From Candidatus Thiodiazotropha sp. (ex Monitilora ramsayi) (GTDB lineage: Bacteria > Pseudomonadota > Gammaproteobacteria > Chromatiales > Chromatiaceae): 56,217 bases of DNA. Position 1 is the first letter of the stretch. The number at the start of each line of letters is the position of its first letter. Made by a program: the position numbers and the translations under genes. A model generated the notes under the pieces. The model made no database searches, was not told the origin of the DNA, and worked only from the letters and a program-made list of their open reading frames with translations. The stretch is taken from NCBI GenBank assembly GCA_025655575.1, contig JAHXIP010000022.1:1-56217 (forward strand). The letters run 5' to 3'. Positions 33,493 to 45,136 of this stretch are shown piece after piece.

Positions 33493-36400
33493 ATGCCAAA
33501 ACGTACTGACATACAAAGCATCATGATCATAGGCGCCGGTCCGATTGTAATCGGACAGGCGTGTGAATTCGACTACTCCGGCGCACAGGCCTGTAAGGCG
33601 TTGCGGGAGGAAGGGTTCCGGGTCATTCTGGTCAACTCCAATCCGGCCACCATCATGACCGATCCGGACATGGCGGATGCGATCTATATCGAGCCGATTA
33701 CCTGGCAGACCCTGGAGCGGATCATCGAGAAAGAGCGCCCGGATGCACTGTTGCCTACCATGGGCGGTCAGACTGCGCTCAACTCAGCCCTCGACCTGGT
33801 GCGTGAGGGGGTGTTGGAGAAATACGGTGTGGAGATGGTCGGTGCCTCCCGAGAAGCTATCGACAAGGCAGAGGACCGGGATCTGTTTCGTCAGGCAATG
33901 CGTAAGATTGGTCTGGATATGCCCAGGTCAGCCATTGCTCACAGCATGGAGGAGGCTCAGCAGGTACAGGTGCAGATCGGTTACCCCACCATCATCCGTC
34001 CCTCCTTCACCATGGGCGGCAGCGGCGGCGGTATCGCCTATAACCCGGAAGAGTTTGTCGAGATCTGTGAGCGCGGCCTCGACCTGTCGCCGACCAATGA
34101 GTTGCTGATCGAAGAGTCGATCCTCGGCTGGAAAGAGTATGAGATGGAGGTGGTGCGGGACCGCAAGGACAACTGCATTATTATCTGCTCCATCGAGAAC
34201 TTCGATCCCATGGGTGTGCATACCGGTGATTCCATTACTGTCGCACCGGCGCAGACGCTGACCGATAAAGAGTATCAGATCATGCGTAATGCCTCGTTGG
34301 AGGTATTGCGTGAGATCGGCGTGGAGACCGGCGGCTCCAATGTCCAGTTTGCCATCAACCCGGAAAACGGACGCATGATCATCATCGAGATGAATCCACG
34401 CGTCTCTCGTTCCTCGGCCCTTGCCTCGAAGGCGACCGGTTTTCCTATCGCCAAGGTGGCGGCCAAACTGGCCGTGGGATATACACTGGATGAGTTGCAG
34501 AATGAGATAACCGGCGGTGCCACACCGGCATCGTTTGAACCCAGTATCGATTATGTGGTTACCAAGGTCCCGCGTTTCGCTTTCGAGAAGTTCCCGCTTG
34601 CTGACGATCGCTTGACCACGCAGATGAAGTCGGTGGGCGAGGTGATGGCTATCGGCCGTACCTTTCAGGAGTCTCTACAGAAAGCCCTGCGTGGACTCGA
34701 AACCGGCATGTATGGTCTCAATGAGATTCTGGATCTGTCGGATGAGGATGTGCGCGATACGCTGGTCAGAGAGATTCGTCTGCCTGGGCCGGAACGCATC
34801 TGGTATGTGGCGGAGTGCTTCCGCTTTGGCATGAGTCTGGAAGAGATCCACGAGATCTGCGCCATTGACCCTTGGTTTTTGGTACAGATTGAGGAGCTGG
34901 TCAATATCGAACGAGAGATTTCCGGACAGGGACTGGAAGGACTGGATAACCAGCGCCTGCGTTTTCTGAAGCGCAAGGGCTTTGCCGACAGGCGGATAGC
35001 CGAACTGGTGGATGCCGATGAATCGAAAGTCCGGCAGCTTCGCCATGAGGCCGATATTCGGCCGGTTTACAAGCGGGTGGACACATGCGCTGCTGAGTTC
35101 GCCACTAGTACCGCCTATATGTACTCCACTTATGACGAAGAGTGCGAGGCTGAGCCCACTGAGCGTAAGAAGATCATGGTGTTGGGCGGCGGTCCTAACC
35201 GAATAGGCCAGGGTATCGAGTTCGATTACTGCTGTGTGCATGCCGCTTTTGCCATGCGTGATGACGGTTACGAAACCATCATGGTCAACTGTAATCCGGA
35301 GACTGTCTCCACCGACTATGACACATCGGACCGTCTCTATTTTGAACCGCTCACCCTTGAGGATGTACTTGAAGTCATTCACAAGGAGTCGCCAGTGGGG
35401 ATTATCGTCCAGTATGGTGGTCAGACACCGCTGAAGTTGGCGCGTGATCTTGAAGCGGCAGGTGCGCCAATCATTGGTACCAGTCCGGATTCGATCGATC
35501 TCGCCGAGGATCGTGAACGCTTTCAGCAGCTTGTCAAGAAACTCAACCTCAAACAGCCGCCGAACAGGACCGCACGAGATCCCGAAAGTGCAGTGCGCCT
35601 TGCCGAGGAGATCGGATATCCGCTGGTCGTGCGTCCTTCCTATGTGTTAGGTGGGCGAGCTATGGAGATCGTCTACCATGAGAACGAACTACGCCGTTAC
35701 ATGAGTGAAGCAGTTAGCGTTTCCAACGACTCGCCGGTATTGCTCGATCGTTTCTTGGATGACGCCATCGAAGTCGATATCGATGCTATCTGCGATGGTA
35801 AGGATGTACTTATTGGCGGCATCATGGAGCATATCGAACAAGCAGGCGTTCATTCCGGTGACTCTGCCTGCTCACTACCGCCTTATACCTTGTCGGCTGC
35901 GGTTCAGGATCGCATGCGCGAACAGATGCGAAAAATGGCTCTGGAGCTGAAAGTGGTCGGGTTGATGAATGCCCAGTTTGCCATCAAGGACAATCAGATC
36001 TACCTGTTGGAGGTTAACCCCCGTGCCTCGCGAACCGTACCCTTCGTCTCCAAGGCGACCGGTGTACAGCTGGCCAAAGTGGCTGCGCGTTGCATGGCTG
36101 GTACCAGTCTAAAAGAGCAGGGGATCACAAAAGAGGTGATTCCCGAGAACTATTTCGTCAAAGAGGCGGTCTTTCCATTCGTTAAGTTTCCTGGTGTAGA
36201 TACGGTTCTAGGGCCGGAAATGAAATCCACGGGGGAAGTGATGGGTGTCGGCAGGTCCTTCGGTGAAGCCTATAACAAATCAATTCTTGGTGCGGGCTCT
36301 CAGTTGCCACAGGGTGGCCGTGCATTGATTAGTGTTCGACCTGCGGACCAGGCAAGGGCGGTTCAGGTCGCTCATGATCTACTTGAGCTGGGATTTACTT

Positions 36401-36702
36401 TGAGTGCGACAGGTGGGACTTGCAAAACGATAGTCGCAGCAGGACTGGCTTGTAGCAGGATCAATAAGGTGATGGAAGGACGTCCGCATATTGTCGATTC
36501 TATCAAGAACAATGAAATCAACTTCATCGTCAACACAACCGAAGGCGCCAAGGCTATTGCCGACTCTGCAGAGATCCGACGTGCGGCTTTGCAACACAAG
36601 GTCAGTTACACTACGACGATTTCCGGCGCAGAGGCCACCTGTTTGGCGTTGAAGCAGCTCGATGAACTGAATGTCAATCGATTGCAGGATCTGCACGACT
36701 GA
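33493..36702 (+). CDS. carB: Carbamoyl-phosphate synthase large subunit
   Basis: 1069 residues, the usual length. Two homologous ATP-grasp halves: the first begins [20 protein letters not shown] and has [16 protein letters not shown]; the second begins [20 protein letters not shown] and has [20 protein letters not shown]. The C-terminal MGS domain ([37 protein letters not shown]) is the allosteric site for UMP and ornithine. It makes carbamoyl phosphate from bicarbonate, ATP and ammonia delivered by CarA. greA follows after 25 bases, as in the carA-carB-greA order of Pseudomonas. Confidence 0.97.
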   Translation: MPKRTDIQSIMIIGAGPIVIGQACEFDYSGAQACKALREEGFRVILVNSNPATIMTDPDMADAIYIEPITWQTLERIIEKERPDALLPTMGGQTALNSALDLVREGVLEKYGVEMVGASREAIDKAEDRDLFRQAMRKIGLDMPRSAIAHSMEEAQQVQVQIGYPTIIRPSFTMGGSGGGIAYNPEEFVEICERGLDLSPTNELLIEESILGWKEYEMEVVRDRKDNCIIICSIENFDPMGVHTGDSITVAPAQTLTDKEYQIMRNASLEVLREIGVETGGSNVQFAINPENGRMIIIEMNPRVSRSSALASKATGFPIAKVAAKLAVGYTLDELQNEITGGATPASFEPSIDYVVTKVPRFAFEKFPLADDRLTTQMKSVGEVMAIGRTFQESLQKALRGLETGMYGLNEILDLSDEDVRDTLVREIRLPGPERIWYVAECFRFGMSLEEIHEICAIDPWFLVQIEELVNIEREISGQGLEGLDNQRLRFLKRKGFADRRIAELVDADESKVRQLRHEADIRPVYKRVDTCAAEFATSTAYMYSTYDEECEAEPTERKKIMVLGGGPNRIGQGIEFDYCCVHAAFAMRDDGYETIMVNCNPETVSTDYDTSDRLYFEPLTLEDVLEVIHKESPVGIIVQYGGQTPLKLARDLEAAGAPIIGTSPDSIDLAEDRERFQQLVKKLNLKQPPNRTARDPESAVRLAEEIGYPLVVRPSYVLGGRAMEIVYHENELRRYMSEAVSVSNDSPVLLDRFLDDAIEVDIDAICDGKDVLIGGIMEHIEQAGVHSGDSACSLPPYTLSAAVQDRMREQMRKMALELKVVGLMNAQFAIKDNQIYLLEVNPRASRTVPFVSKATGVQLAKVAARCMAGTSLKEQGITKEVIPENYFVKEAVFPFVKFPGVDTVLGPEMKSTGEVMGVGRSFGEAYNKSILGAGSQLPQGGRALISVRPADQARAVQVAHDLLELGFTLSATGGTCKTIVAAGLACSRINKVMEGRPHIVDSIKNNEINFIVNTTEGAKAIADSAEIRRAALQHKVSYTTTISGAEATCLALKQLDELNVNRLQDLHD

Positions 36703-36727
36703 AACATGGATTTAGAGGAATCATGCG

Positions 36728-37204
36728 ATGAGTAAGGTACCACTGACGGCTAGAGGTGCTGCAAAATTACAGGAGGAGCTCACGCAGCTGAAAAGTGTTG
36801 AGCGTCCGAAAGTGATTAAAGCCATTGCCGAGGCGCGTGAACACGGTGATTTGAAAGAGAATGCCGAATACCACGCAGCCCGCGAGCAGCAGAGTTTCAT
36901 TGAGGGCCGTATCAAAGATATCGAGGGCAAGCTGTCTCATGCCCAGGTGATCGATGTAACCCAACTCGATGCAGGTGGCAAAGTTGTCTTCGGTGCTACA
37001 GTCATGGTGTTGGAGCTGGATAACGATGCTGAATTTACCTATCAGATCGTGGGTGACGACGAGGCGGACATCAAGAATAACCTGATCTCCATCAGTTCAC
37101 CTATCGCCCGAGCCCTGATTGGTAAGCAAGAAGGGGATGATGTCTTTCTTGCGACTCCGGGTGGGGCGCGGGAATTTGAAATTCTCGAAGTACGATACGA
37201 ATAA
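36728..37204 (+). CDS. greA: Transcript cleavage/elongation factor GreA
   Basis: 158 residues, standard length. The N-terminal coiled coil carries the catalytic acidic tip in [20 protein letters not shown]. The C-terminal FKBP-like domain ([37 protein letters not shown]) binds RNA polymerase. It rescues backtracked polymerase by stimulating RNA cleavage. Co-transcribed with carB; convergent with yhbY. Confidence 0.97.
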   Translation: MSKVPLTARGAAKLQEELTQLKSVERPKVIKAIAEAREHGDLKENAEYHAAREQQSFIEGRIKDIEGKLSHAQVIDVTQLDAGGKVVFGATVMVLELDNDAEFTYQIVGDDEADIKNNLISISSPIARALIGKQEGDDVFLATPGGAREFEILEVRYE

Positions 37205-37217
37205 CCCTAATCCAAAG

Positions 37218-37514
37218 TCAGACAACGATTCGGTTTTTCTTTTTCTTTGGATTGGCGCGATAGAAGATGGCCACCCGTCCGATAATCTGCACCAGTGAAG
37301 TGGAGAGTTGCTCGACGATCTGTTGGCTGAGGGTCACCCGATCGGTCTTGTCGGCACCTGCCAGCTTGACTTTGATCAGTTCGTGAATGTCGAGGGTTGA
37401 GTCGATCTCCCTGAGTACGCTCTCACTCAATCCGTGTTGGCCGACAATGACCACAGGTTTTAGTGGGTGAGCCAGTTTTTTCAGCTCGCGGATCTGTGCA
37501 GGTGTCAGTGACAT
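37218..37514 (-). CDS. yhbY: RNA-binding CRM-domain protein YhbY
   Basis: 98 residues, matching the YhbY/CRM family: [45 protein letters not shown] and the C-terminal [20 protein letters not shown]. It binds pre-50S ribosomal particles. It is divergent from rlmE (heat-shock 23S rRNA methyltransferase), as in many gammaproteobacteria. A 9-base inverted repeat AATCCAAAG/CTTTGGATT (37209-37217, 37245-37253) overlaps its end. Confidence 0.95.
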   Translation of the reverse strand: MSLTPAQIRELKKLAHPLKPVVIVGQHGLSESVLREIDSTLDIHELIKVKLAGADKTDRVTLSQQIVEQLSTSLVQIIGRVAIFYRANPKKKKNRIVV

Positions 37515-37608
37515 GGTGGTTACCGGTTATAACAGGGGAGGCGGATTCTATCCCTTTTGGTGCCGTAGTGAAACGGTTGCCCTGGGCGGCAAGAGGATAG
37601 ATGGAAAA

Positions 37609-38229
37609 GTGAAACGCAGCAAAAGCAGCCGTCAGTGGCTGGATAGACACTTTAAAGATGACTATGTAAAAAAGGCCCAACAGGCCGGTTACCGCTCCCG
37701 TGCGGCTTTTAAATTGTTGGAAATCCAGGAAAAAGACAGGGTTATCAAGCCGGGGATGCGAATAGTCGATCTTGGCGCAGCTCCAGGAGGGTGGAGTCAG
37801 ATCGCCAGAGGTCTTGTTGGTGAGAAGGGACAGGTGGTAGCACTGGACATCTTGCCTATGGACCCTATTGCGGGTGTGGATATTATTGAGGGGGATTTTC
37901 GTGAGGATGAGCCCTTGGCGCAACTGAGGAATCTCCTTGGTGAAAACCCTGTAGACCTTGTAATTTCCGATATGGCGCCCAATGTTACGGGTATGGCGAG
38001 TGTGGATCAGCCACGCGCCATGTATCTTTGTGAACTGGCACTGGATTTTGCCCGTGAGTGCTTGAAACCGGGTGGCGGATTTGTCATCAAGGTTTTTCAG
38101 GGTGCCGGGTTCGATGAGTACATTAAGTCTGTCAGACAATCTTTCGGCCGGGTGGTAAGCCGCAAGCCGGCCTCATCACGCCCGAAAAGCCGTGAGATCT
38201 ATCTGGTAGCAGGGAACTTTAAGATATAG
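37609..38229 (+). CDS. rlmE: 23S rRNA (uridine-2'-O)-methyltransferase
   Basis: 206 residues from GTG 37609, chosen because the family starts just before [19 protein letters not shown]; the frame is open upstream into yhbY leader DNA (about 30 codons). SAM-binding [12 protein letters not shown] and the catalytic K-D-K-E set ([30 protein letters not shown]) are present. It methylates U2552 of 23S rRNA and, in E. coli, is heat-shock controlled with ftsH. A sigma32 promoter was not found by eye. ftsH lies 180 bases downstream. Confidence 0.94.
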   Translation: MKRSKSSRQWLDRHFKDDYVKKAQQAGYRSRAAFKLLEIQEKDRVIKPGMRIVDLGAAPGGWSQIARGLVGEKGQVVALDILPMDPIAGVDIIEGDFREDEPLAQLRNLLGENPVDLVISDMAPNVTGMASVDQPRAMYLCELALDFARECLKPGGGFVIKVFQGAGFDEYIKSVRQSFGRVVSRKPASSRPKSREIYLVAGNFKI

Positions 38230-38407
38230 TACCGTACCAATCAGTTAATCCGGTAAATCAGTGAGTTGCAATACCGTCACAACCAGATGACAGGATTCTC
38301 TGGGTGACCTGTGGTGACTGTCTGCTGTCACCGAGCTGTCAAGAGCAGCTACACTGATACGGTACATGGTCCCGTTATACACCGGGAAAAAATACGAGGT
38401 TTAGGCT

Positions 38408-40330
38408 TTGAATGATATGGCAAAAAATCTGATTCTCTGGGTGGTGATCGCCATCGTCCTGATGACGGTCTTCAATAATTTTTCATCCACCCAGCCCAAG
38501 GCGCAGATGAAACCCTATTCCGAATTCATCAGTGATGTGAAGTCGGGACAGGTCAAGGAAGTGAACATCAGCGGCAATGGTCATGATATTGAGGGTACCC
38601 TGACTTCGGGACAGCGTTTTTCCACCTATAGTCCGGGTGATGAAGGATTGGTGAATGATCTACTCGCGAACAACGTGGAGATCATGGCTACCCCGCCGGA
38701 GAAACCATCCCTGTTGATGAACATACTCATTAACTGGTTTCCACTGTTTGTGTTGATCGGTCTTTGGATCTTCTTCATGCGCCAGATGCAAGGCGGTGGC
38801 GCGGGCCGTGGCGCCATGTCTTTCGGTAAGAGCAAGGCTCGGATGCTGAGTGAGGATCAGGTCAAAGTCACCTTCAGTGATGTGGCCGGTGTGGAAGAGG
38901 CCAAGGAAGAGGTCTCCGAGATGGTCGACTTCCTGCGCGATCCTTCCAAGTTTCAGAAGTTGGGTGGAAAGATACCCAAAGGCGTATTGATGGTCGGGTC
39001 ACCGGGTACGGGTAAAACCCTGCTCGCCAAGGCCATCGCCGGTGAGGCAAAAGTACCCTTCTTTACGATCTCCGGATCAGATTTTGTTGAGATGTTTGTG
39101 GGTGTCGGTGCCTCCCGTGTGCGGGATATGTTCGAACAGGCGAAGAAACATGCGCCTTGCATCATTTTCATCGATGAGATCGACGCCGTAGGTCGCCATC
39201 GTGGTGCTGGCCTTGGCGGTGGTCATGATGAGCGTGAACAGACCCTCAACCAACTGTTGGTGGAGATGGACGGCTTCGAGGGTAATGAAGGCGTTATCGT
39301 TATTGCCGCCACGAACCGCCCGGATGTGCTCGACCCCGCCCTGTTGCGCCCCGGCCGTTTTGACCGCCAGGTAGTCGTGCCCCTACCCGATGTGCGTGGC
39401 CGTGAGCAGATTCTCAAGGTTCATCTGCGCAAGGTGGCGGCATCTGAGGATGTGAAGCCCTCCCTGATCGCTCGCGGTACGCCGGGTTTCTCAGGCGCCG
39501 ATCTGGCCAACCTGGTCAACGAGGCGGCTCTGTTCGCTGCTCGCGCCAACAAGACACTGGTCAGCATGGAGGAGATGGAGAAGGCGAAGGATAAGATCCT
39601 CATGGGTACCGAGCGCCGTACCATGGTTATGAGCGAGGACGAGAAGAAGCTCACAGCTTATCACGAGGCGGGCCACGCCATCGTCGGCCGTCTTCTGCCT
39701 TCTACCGATCCGGTCTACAAGGTCAGCATCATTCCCCGTGGCCGCGCCCTGGGCGTGACCATGTTCCTGCCGGAGGCGGATCGCCTCAGCTACAGCAAGG
39801 AGCACTTAGAGGGCCTCATCTCAAGAATGTTCGGCGGGCGTATCGCTGAAGAGTTGATCTTTGGTATTGATAAGGTGACCACTGGCGCCTCCGACGACAT
39901 CAAGCGCGCCACTGGTATTGCCCGTGACATGGTGACCAAGTGGGGTCTCTCCGAACGGCTCGGACCGTTGATGTACAGCGAGGAGGAGGAAGAGGTCTTC
40001 CTCGGACGTTCGGTGACACAACACAAGAATGTGTCTGATGATACCGCCCATACCATTGATGAAGAGATTCGCAGCTTCATTGATCGCAACTACGAACGGG
40101 CCAGTAATATTCTCTCCGATAATATGGATAAGCTCCACATTATGGCGGATGCACTGATGAAGTACGAGACCATCGATACCGATCAGATCAACGACATCAT
40201 GGAAGGTAAGCCCCCGCGGCCGCCAAAGGATTGGGTGGACGACTCGGACGATGATGCCAAGCCTTCCGGTGAATCTCCTGCGTCGGATGACGTATCGGGT
40301 ACTATCGGCGGGCCCGCAGGTCAGCACTGA
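38408..40330 (+). CDS. ftsH: ATP-dependent zinc metalloprotease FtsH
   Basis: 640 residues from TTG 38408, giving [12 protein letters not shown], the N-terminus seen in related gammaproteobacteria; ATG 38417 is the E. coli-like alternative. Two membrane helices (~8-24 and ~98-120) frame a periplasmic domain. The AAA domain has Walker A GSPGTGKT, Walker [12 protein letters not shown] and the second region of homology with RPGRFDR. The protease has zinc motif HEAGH. It degrades SecY-free subunits, LpxC and sigma32 in the inner membrane. folP overlaps or follows closely. Confidence 0.97.
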   Translation: MNDMAKNLILWVVIAIVLMTVFNNFSSTQPKAQMKPYSEFISDVKSGQVKEVNISGNGHDIEGTLTSGQRFSTYSPGDEGLVNDLLANNVEIMATPPEKPSLLMNILINWFPLFVLIGLWIFFMRQMQGGGAGRGAMSFGKSKARMLSEDQVKVTFSDVAGVEEAKEEVSEMVDFLRDPSKFQKLGGKIPKGVLMVGSPGTGKTLLAKAIAGEAKVPFFTISGSDFVEMFVGVGASRVRDMFEQAKKHAPCIIFIDEIDAVGRHRGAGLGGGHDEREQTLNQLLVEMDGFEGNEGVIVIAATNRPDVLDPALLRPGRFDRQVVVPLPDVRGREQILKVHLRKVAASEDVKPSLIARGTPGFSGADLANLVNEAALFAARANKTLVSMEEMEKAKDKILMGTERRTMVMSEDEKKLTAYHEAGHAIVGRLLPSTDPVYKVSIIPRGRALGVTMFLPEADRLSYSKEHLEGLISRMFGGRIAEELIFGIDKVTTGASDDIKRATGIARDMVTKWGLSERLGPLMYSEEEEEVFLGRSVTQHKNVSDDTAHTIDEEIRSFIDRNYERASNILSDNMDKLHIMADALMKYETIDTDQINDIMEGKPPRPPKDWVDDSDDDAKPSGESPASDDVSGTIGGPAGQH

Positions 40331-40346
40331 TCTCTTCCCGTCTCCT

Positions 40347-41180
40347 TTGATCCTCGACTGCGGCGGGAAGTCTATTGACCTGGGGTTACCTCAGGTCATG
40401 GGCATTCTAAACCTAACTCCCGATTCTTTTTCCGATGGTGGCCGTTTTCTGGCTAGGGAAGCGGCGCTGAATCATGCCCGGCAGATGGTGTCTGAGGGGG
40501 CTGCCATCATCGATATCGGGGGGGAGTCCACCCGGCCTGGTGCCCAGCCTGTCTCCACTGAGCAGGAACTCGAACGGGTGATCCCCGTTATAGAGGCATT
40601 GGCTGGGGAGGTCCATGTTCCCATCTCCATCGATACCAGCAAACCGCAGGTCATGACCGAGGCGGTTGCTGCCGGTGCCGGTATGCTGAACGATGTCTAC
40701 GCGCTGCGTGCTCCCGGTGCCGTCCAGGCGGCCGCAGAAACCGGCGTCCCAGTCTGCCTGATGCACATGCAGGGTGAACCCCGTACCATGCAGAATGCCC
40801 CGGCATACGCAGATGTTGTGAAAGAGGTCAGAGATTTCCTTCTGGAGCGTCGTGAAGTCTGTATAAAAGCGGGTATTCCCCACAACCGCATCCTGTTCGA
40901 TCCAGGCTTTGGGTTCGGGAAATCACTGCAGCATAATCTCGCATTGCTGAAAGATTTACCGGCATTTGTCTCCACTGATGCGCCTATATTGGTGGGCATC
41001 TCAAGAAAGTCGATGATTGGGTCGCTACTGGGAGATGCGCCGGTGAATGAGCGCGTCTTTGGTAGCATCGCCGCAGCAGTACTTGCGGTAAACTCAGGCG
41101 CCGCTATTATCAGGGCGCATGATGTGCGCGCCACGGTTGAGGCATTGAAGGTGGTGTCAGCGGTGAGATCTGCCGAATAA
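40347..41180 (+). CDS. folP: Dihydropteroate synthase
   Basis: 277 residues from TTG 40347; this gives about 15 residues before the conserved VMGILNLTPDSFSDGG, as in E. coli. ATG 40287, inside ftsH, is an alternative. The core includes AAIIDIGGESTRPGAQPV, PISIDTSKPQVM, LMHMQGEPRTMQNAP, ILFDPGFGFGKS and VGISRKSMIGSLLG. It joins p-aminobenzoate to the pterin in folate synthesis and is the sulfonamide target. The ftsH-folP-glmM order is common in gammaproteobacteria. Confidence 0.95.
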   Translation: MILDCGGKSIDLGLPQVMGILNLTPDSFSDGGRFLAREAALNHARQMVSEGAAIIDIGGESTRPGAQPVSTEQELERVIPVIEALAGEVHVPISIDTSKPQVMTEAVAAGAGMLNDVYALRAPGAVQAAAETGVPVCLMHMQGEPRTMQNAPAYADVVKEVRDFLLERREVCIKAGIPHNRILFDPGFGFGKSLQHNLALLKDLPAFVSTDAPILVGISRKSMIGSLLGDAPVNERVFGSIAAAVLAVNSGAAIIRAHDVRATVEALKVVSAVRSAE

Positions 41181-41195
41181 TATGAGGATATATCT

Positions 41196-42542
41196 TTGAG
41201 TCGTAAGTATTTTGGTACAGATGGCGTACGGGGCCGCTTTGGCGATGGACCTATCACCCCCGAGTTCGTCTTGAAATTGGGCTGGGCGGCAGGTCGTGTT
41301 CTGGGGAATGTGAAAAAGAGCCGGGTTCTGATCGGTAAGGACACACGCATCTCTGGATATCTGCTTGAGTCCGCGTTGGAAGCCGGTCTGACCGCAGCCG
41401 GCGTCAATATCACTTTGCTGGGTCCCATGCCGACCCCCAGTGTCGCCTATCTGACACGGACGCTGCACGCCCAGGCAGGCATTGTGATCAGTGCATCCCA
41501 TAATCCCTATCAGGATAATGGCATCAAGTTTTTTTCGGCCGATGGATTGAAGCTGCCTGATGAGGTGGAGAGAGCCATTGAAGCCGAAATGGACAAACCG
41601 TTAGTCACCGTCGACTCAGCCAATCTTGGCCGGGCTGAGAAGATGGCGGCTGAGGGACGTTATATCGAATTCTGCAAGAGCACGATTCCGCTGCAAACCC
41701 GTTTCCACGGGATGAAGATTGTTGTGGATTGTTCCAACGGTGCAACCTATAACATCGCGCCCTATGTTTTCGATGAGATGGGCGCCGATGTGATCGCTAT
41801 TGGCAACGAACCCAATGGCTTCAATATCAACGACGGCGTGGGCTCGACCTATCCGGAGTATCTCAAGAAGGCGGTTTTGGAGCATGGCGCCGACCTCGGT
41901 GTTGCGCTGGATGGAGATGGTGATCGCCTGATCATGGTCGATGATCAGGGTAACGAGGTGGATGGAGACGAGATCCTCTATATCATCGCCTGCTCCCGAA
42001 TGCGGGTAGGTGATCTCAAGGGTGCAGTGGTAGGCACGGTGATGAGTAATCTGGGCCTGGAAAATGCGCTGCGTGAGCACGGCGTAGTATTTGAGCGGAC
42101 AAATGTGGGCGATCGCTACATCATGGAACGTCTGTCAAAAAAAGGCTGGGTGCTTGGTGGGGAACAATCCGGGCATATCATCTGTCTCGATCGCACTACC
42201 ACCGGTGACGGCATCGTTTCGGCCCTCCAGGTTTTAGCTGAAGTACATGCCACAGGGCGTTCGCTGCGTGAGTTGAAAGCCGGTATGAGCAAATATCCTC
42301 AACTGCTGACCAACATTAAGCTGGAAAGCAAAACAGCAGCAGATATCATGCAATCCGATGCGGTGAAGAAGGCAGTACGCGAGGCGGAAGTGGAGATGGG
42401 CAGTTCAGGCCGGGTGCTCCTTCGCCCATCGGGCACCGAGCCGCTGATTCGCATCATGGTCGAGAGTAGCGACGAGTCTCATGTGGAGCGGTTTTCAAAT
42501 GGAATCGCTGCTGTTGTGAAGGAAATTGTGGCTGCAGAGTAG
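41196..42542 (+). CDS. glmM: Phosphoglucosamine mutase
   Basis: 448 residues, TTG 41196 after GAGGA. The N-terminus is [16 protein letters not shown]. The phospho-serine motif is [13 protein letters not shown], the metal site [11 protein letters not shown], and the phosphate-binding end [15 protein letters not shown]. It converts glucosamine-6-phosphate to glucosamine-1-phosphate for peptidoglycan and LPS. It follows folP by 15 bases and is probably translated from the same message. Confidence 0.97.
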   Translation: MSRKYFGTDGVRGRFGDGPITPEFVLKLGWAAGRVLGNVKKSRVLIGKDTRISGYLLESALEAGLTAAGVNITLLGPMPTPSVAYLTRTLHAQAGIVISASHNPYQDNGIKFFSADGLKLPDEVERAIEAEMDKPLVTVDSANLGRAEKMAAEGRYIEFCKSTIPLQTRFHGMKIVVDCSNGATYNIAPYVFDEMGADVIAIGNEPNGFNINDGVGSTYPEYLKKAVLEHGADLGVALDGDGDRLIMVDDQGNEVDGDEILYIIACSRMRVGDLKGAVVGTVMSNLGLENALREHGVVFERTNVGDRYIMERLSKKGWVLGGEQSGHIICLDRTTTGDGIVSALQVLAEVHATGRSLRELKAGMSKYPQLLTNIKLESKTAADIMQSDAVKKAVREAEVEMGSSGRVLLRPSGTEPLIRIMVESSDESHVERFSNGIAAVVKEIVAAE

Positions 42543-42666
42543 GTTTTACTGTAAAAAGCCTCGCCTCCCACCATGGGTCAGCGACGCATTCCGAGGCGAT
42601 GAAGATTGATTTCAAGCGCATTGGCCGTTAAGCTACCGCGCTTTCTTCGATCGCAGGAGTGATGGC

Positions 42667-43419
42667 ATGCGCAGACCACTGGTAGCCGGCAACTGGAAAA
42701 TGAACGGTTCTCTGGAGAGCGTCCGTAATCTATTGGACGGTATCAAGCGTGGTATCGATGAGGTCAAGAATGCCGATGTGGCAGTCTGTCCTCCCTTTGT
42801 CTTCATTCCTGAGACTGAAAAATTGCTGGCCGGTAGCGTGATCGGCTGGGGCGGCCAGGATCTCTCTATAGAGTCATCCGGTGCCTATACTGGAGAAGTG
42901 GCAGCCTCAATGCTGAATGATTTTGGATGCCAATATGTCATCGTCGGTCACTCTGAACGCAGGACCTATCACGCAGAGAGTGATGAACTGGTAGCTAAAA
43001 AATACGCTGCGGCCCAGGCTGCTGGATTGGTACCGATCCTCTGTGTGGGAGAGACCCTCGAAGAGCGGGAAGCTGGTGTCACCGAGCAAGTCGTTGCTCG
43101 TCAACTCGATGCCTTGATCAATCTTGCGGGTGTCGAGTCGTTGACAGATGGCGTGATTGCCTATGAGCCGGTCTGGGCTATCGGTACCGGCAAGACCGCG
43201 ACCCCGGAGCAGGCACAGGATGTTCACGCCTTCATTCGTGGCCGCGTAGCCGCAAAGAGTGCGGAAGTAGCTGATGGTGTACGTATTCTCTACGGTGGAT
43301 CCATGAAGCCGGATAACGCCAAAGAGCTGATCGGCAAACCCGATATTGATGGTGGCCTGATCGGTGGTGCTTCCCTCAAGGCTGAAGACTTTCTTGGGAT
43401 CTGCACCGCAGCCAATTGA
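42667..43419 (+). CDS. tpiA: Triosephosphate isomerase
   Basis: 250 residues, usual length. Catalytic residues are in GNWKMNG (Lys), VGHSERR (His) and [20 protein letters not shown] (Glu), and the phosphate loop in [10 protein letters not shown] plus GGASLK. It interconverts dihydroxyacetone phosphate and glyceraldehyde-3-phosphate in glycolysis, gluconeogenesis and the Calvin cycle. A 7-base inverted repeat TCGCCTC/GAGGCGA lies 70-105 bases upstream (42561-42599). secG starts 21 bases downstream. Confidence 0.97.
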   Translation: MRRPLVAGNWKMNGSLESVRNLLDGIKRGIDEVKNADVAVCPPFVFIPETEKLLAGSVIGWGGQDLSIESSGAYTGEVAASMLNDFGCQYVIVGHSERRTYHAESDELVAKKYAAAQAAGLVPILCVGETLEEREAGVTEQVVARQLDALINLAGVESLTDGVIAYEPVWAIGTGKTATPEQAQDVHAFIRGRVAAKSAEVADGVRILYGGSMKPDNAKELIGKPDIDGGLIGGASLKAEDFLGICTAAN

Positions 43420-43440
43420 ATCTGAAAGGCAAACAGTTAA

Positions 43441-43896
43441 ATGCAGACAATTTTAATCGTATTTCATATCTTTCTGGCCATCGGCCTGGTCGGGTTGATT
43501 CTGATACAACACGGTAAGGGCGCCGATATGGGCGCTGCTTTTGGCAGTGGCGCTTCAGGCACCGTATTCGGCTCAAAGGGCTCCGCCTCCTTTCTGACGC
43601 GCCTTACCGCGGGACTGGCTACGCTCTTTTTCATCACGAGTATGGTGATGGCTTATTTCGCTGCTTCCCAGCGTGATGGTGGCGTTGATGTCCTGGAAGG
43701 TTTTCAGCAACCGCCGGCGGTTGAGGTCGAGGCCCAGCCACAAACCGATATCCCGCCAGTGCCTGTTAACACTGATATGCCGCCTGTCTCCATTGAGGCT
43801 GAAGAGGCACCGGCACCAGTTGAGTCTACTGATATGCCGGTAGTTCCTGATGCAGCTCAAGCGGAAAATTCCGCATCTGGTGCAGTGAAGGAGTAG
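43441..43896 (+). CDS. secG: Protein-export membrane protein SecG
   Basis: 151 residues. Two membrane helices (~3-22 and ~53-75) enclose the conserved loop LIQHGKGADMGAAFGSGASG and TVFGSKGSASFLTRLTA. The C-terminal ~65 residues are Pro/Val/Glu-rich with repeated PPV/DMPPV steps, a disordered tail longer than in E. coli SecG. It assists SecYE in protein translocation. tpiA-secG-tRNA-Leu-nuo is a common gene order. Confidence 0.94.
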   Translation: MQTILIVFHIFLAIGLVGLILIQHGKGADMGAAFGSGASGTVFGSKGSASFLTRLTAGLATLFFITSMVMAYFAASQRDGGVDVLEGFQQPPAVEVEAQPQTDIPPVPVNTDMPPVSIEAEEAPAPVESTDMPVVPDAAQAENSASGAVKE

Positions 43897-43914
43897 ATGC
43901 TCAGAGAATAGATT

Positions 43915-43999
43915 GCCGATGTGGTGGAATTGGTAGACACGCTATCTTGAGGGGGTAGTGGCGTAAGCCGTGCCGGTTCAAATCCGGCCATCGGCACCA
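43915..43999 (+). tRNA. tRNA-Leu, anticodon GAG
   Basis: 85 bases including encoded CCA. Acceptor stem GCCGATG/CATCGGC, D-arm GTGGAATTGGTAGACAC, anticodon arm CTATC-TTGAGGG-GGTAG with GAG (reading CUC/CUU), a long class II variable arm TGGCGTAAGCCG typical of Leu, and T-arm CCGGTTCAAATCCGG. It lies just after secG. Confidence 0.96.
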
Positions 44000-44007
44000 A
44001 CACAAAG

Positions 44008-44043
44008 CGGTATTGCTTCCATGTGAGGCAATACCGTTTTTTT
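44008..44043 (+). terminator. Intrinsic terminator after tRNA-Leu
   Basis: Perfect 9-base stem CGGTATTGC/GCAATACCG (44008-44016 and 44028-44036) with an 11-base loop, followed by TTTTTTT. It closes the tpiA-secG-tRNA unit before the nuo operon. Confidence 0.93.
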
Positions 44044-44102
44044 ATGTCCGTAAAAGTTATATAACTATATGAATTTAAAGTAAATATTACTTTCACTCCC
44101 AC

Positions 44103-44132
44103 TTGACACGATCAGTCGCCAGAGGATAGACT
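44103..44132 (+). promoter_or_regulatory. Likely sigma70 promoter of the nuo operon
   Basis: Perfect -35 TTGACA (44103-44108), 18-base spacer, -10-like TAGACT (44127-44132, 4 of 6 matches). It lies after the terminator and ~65 bases before the nuoA start, so a transcript would start near 44139. Confidence 0.55.
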
Positions 44133-44197
44133 GCGTGCCTTCCCTGAAGATTCGCTTATAAACATAACGATTAACGACGCAAGGGGGCAGCATACTG

Positions 44198-44554
44198 ATG
44201 CTCGAAAACTATTTGCCCATCCTGATTTTTCTGGCAGTGGCCTTTGTATTGGGAGGCGTTGTAATCGGTCTTGGTTTTCTATTGGGTACCCGCAAGCCGG
44301 ATGACGAGAAACTCTCACCCTACGAGTGTGGTTTCGAGGCCTTCGAAAATACGCGTATGAAGTTCGATGTACGCTACTACCTGGTCGCCATTCTCTTCAT
44401 TATCTTCGATCTGGAAATCGCATTTTTATTCCCTTGGGCCGTCGTGCTGGATGAGATCGGCATGGTGGGATTCATGGCTATGATGCTGTTTCTTGGCATA
44501 CTGGTCATTGGCTTCATTTATGAGTGGAAGAAGGGAGCGCTGGAGTGGGAGTGA
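44198..44554 (+). CDS. nuoA: NADH-quinone oxidoreductase subunit A
   Basis: 118 residues, three membrane helices. The family motif [20 protein letters not shown] and [20 protein letters not shown] are clear. Part of the membrane arm of respiratory complex I, at the quinone site junction. First gene of the nuo operon, after a likely promoter at 44103-44132. The 93 bases before nuoB hold no further gene. Confidence 0.97.
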   Translation: MLENYLPILIFLAVAFVLGGVVIGLGFLLGTRKPDDEKLSPYECGFEAFENTRMKFDVRYYLVAILFIIFDLEIAFLFPWAVVLDEIGMVGFMAMMLFLGILVIGFIYEWKKGALEWE

Positions 44555-44647
44555 TCATGCGTGCCGCTTTAGAGAGCACCGCATTGCTGATGCCTAGGTA
44601 CCAGCAGATGAATTTTTTCCAGATGACAACGCCTGTGGAGGTAGCGA

Positions 44648-45124
44648 GTGGGCATTGAAGGCATCATGGAGCAAGGTTTCTTTACCACCTCTGCCGATAA
44701 ACTGATCAACTGGGCGCGTACCGGTTCCATGTGGCCGATGACCTTCGGTCTTGCTTGTTGCGCAGTGGAGATGATGCATGCCGCGGCAGCACGCTACGAC
44801 ATGGATCGATTTGGTATCATCTTCCGTCCAAGCCCGAGACAATCCGACGTGATGATTGTGGCAGGCACCCTGGTGAACAAGATGGCGCCTGCTCTGCGCA
44901 AGGTTTATGACCAGATGGCAGAGCCCCGTTGGGTGATTTCCATGGGGTCCTGTGCCAATGGCGGTGGTTACTACCACTACTCTTATGCCGTGGTCAGGGG
45001 TTGTGACCGGATCGTTCCCGTTGATATTTATGTGCCCGGCTGTCCACCGACAGCGGAGGCACTTCTCTATGGCGTACTGCAATTGCAGGACAAAATACGC
45101 CGAACCAGCACCATCGCTCGATAG
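44648..45124 (+). CDS. nuoB: NADH-quinone oxidoreductase subunit B
   Basis: 158 residues, GTG start with GGAGG just upstream (44637-44641). It binds cluster N2, the last Fe-S centre before quinone. The tandem Cys and further ligands are in [30 protein letters not shown] and [12 protein letters not shown]. Peripheral arm of complex I. Confidence 0.97.
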   Translation: MGIEGIMEQGFFTTSADKLINWARTGSMWPMTFGLACCAVEMMHAAAARYDMDRFGIIFRPSPRQSDVMIVAGTLVNKMAPALRKVYDQMAEPRWVISMGSCANGGGYYHYSYAVVRGCDRIVPVDIYVPGCPPTAEALLYGVLQLQDKIRRTSTIAR

Positions 45125-45136
45125 ATTGGAGAGTTC

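Noticed and set aside
33302..33499. Minus-strand 65-codon ORF between carA and carB
   Set aside because: Antisense to the operon, no ribosome site or recognisable features, overlaps the carB start.
37209..37253. Bidirectional terminator between greA and yhbY
   Set aside because: The 9-base inverted repeat has a 27-base loop and lies partly inside yhbY; the T-rich stretch is in the loop rather than after the stem.
43857..44102. Minus-strand 81-codon ORF across tRNA-Leu containing MAGFEPARLTPLPPQDSVST
   Set aside because: This is the antisense translation of the tRNA-Leu gene, a well-known spurious protein annotation.
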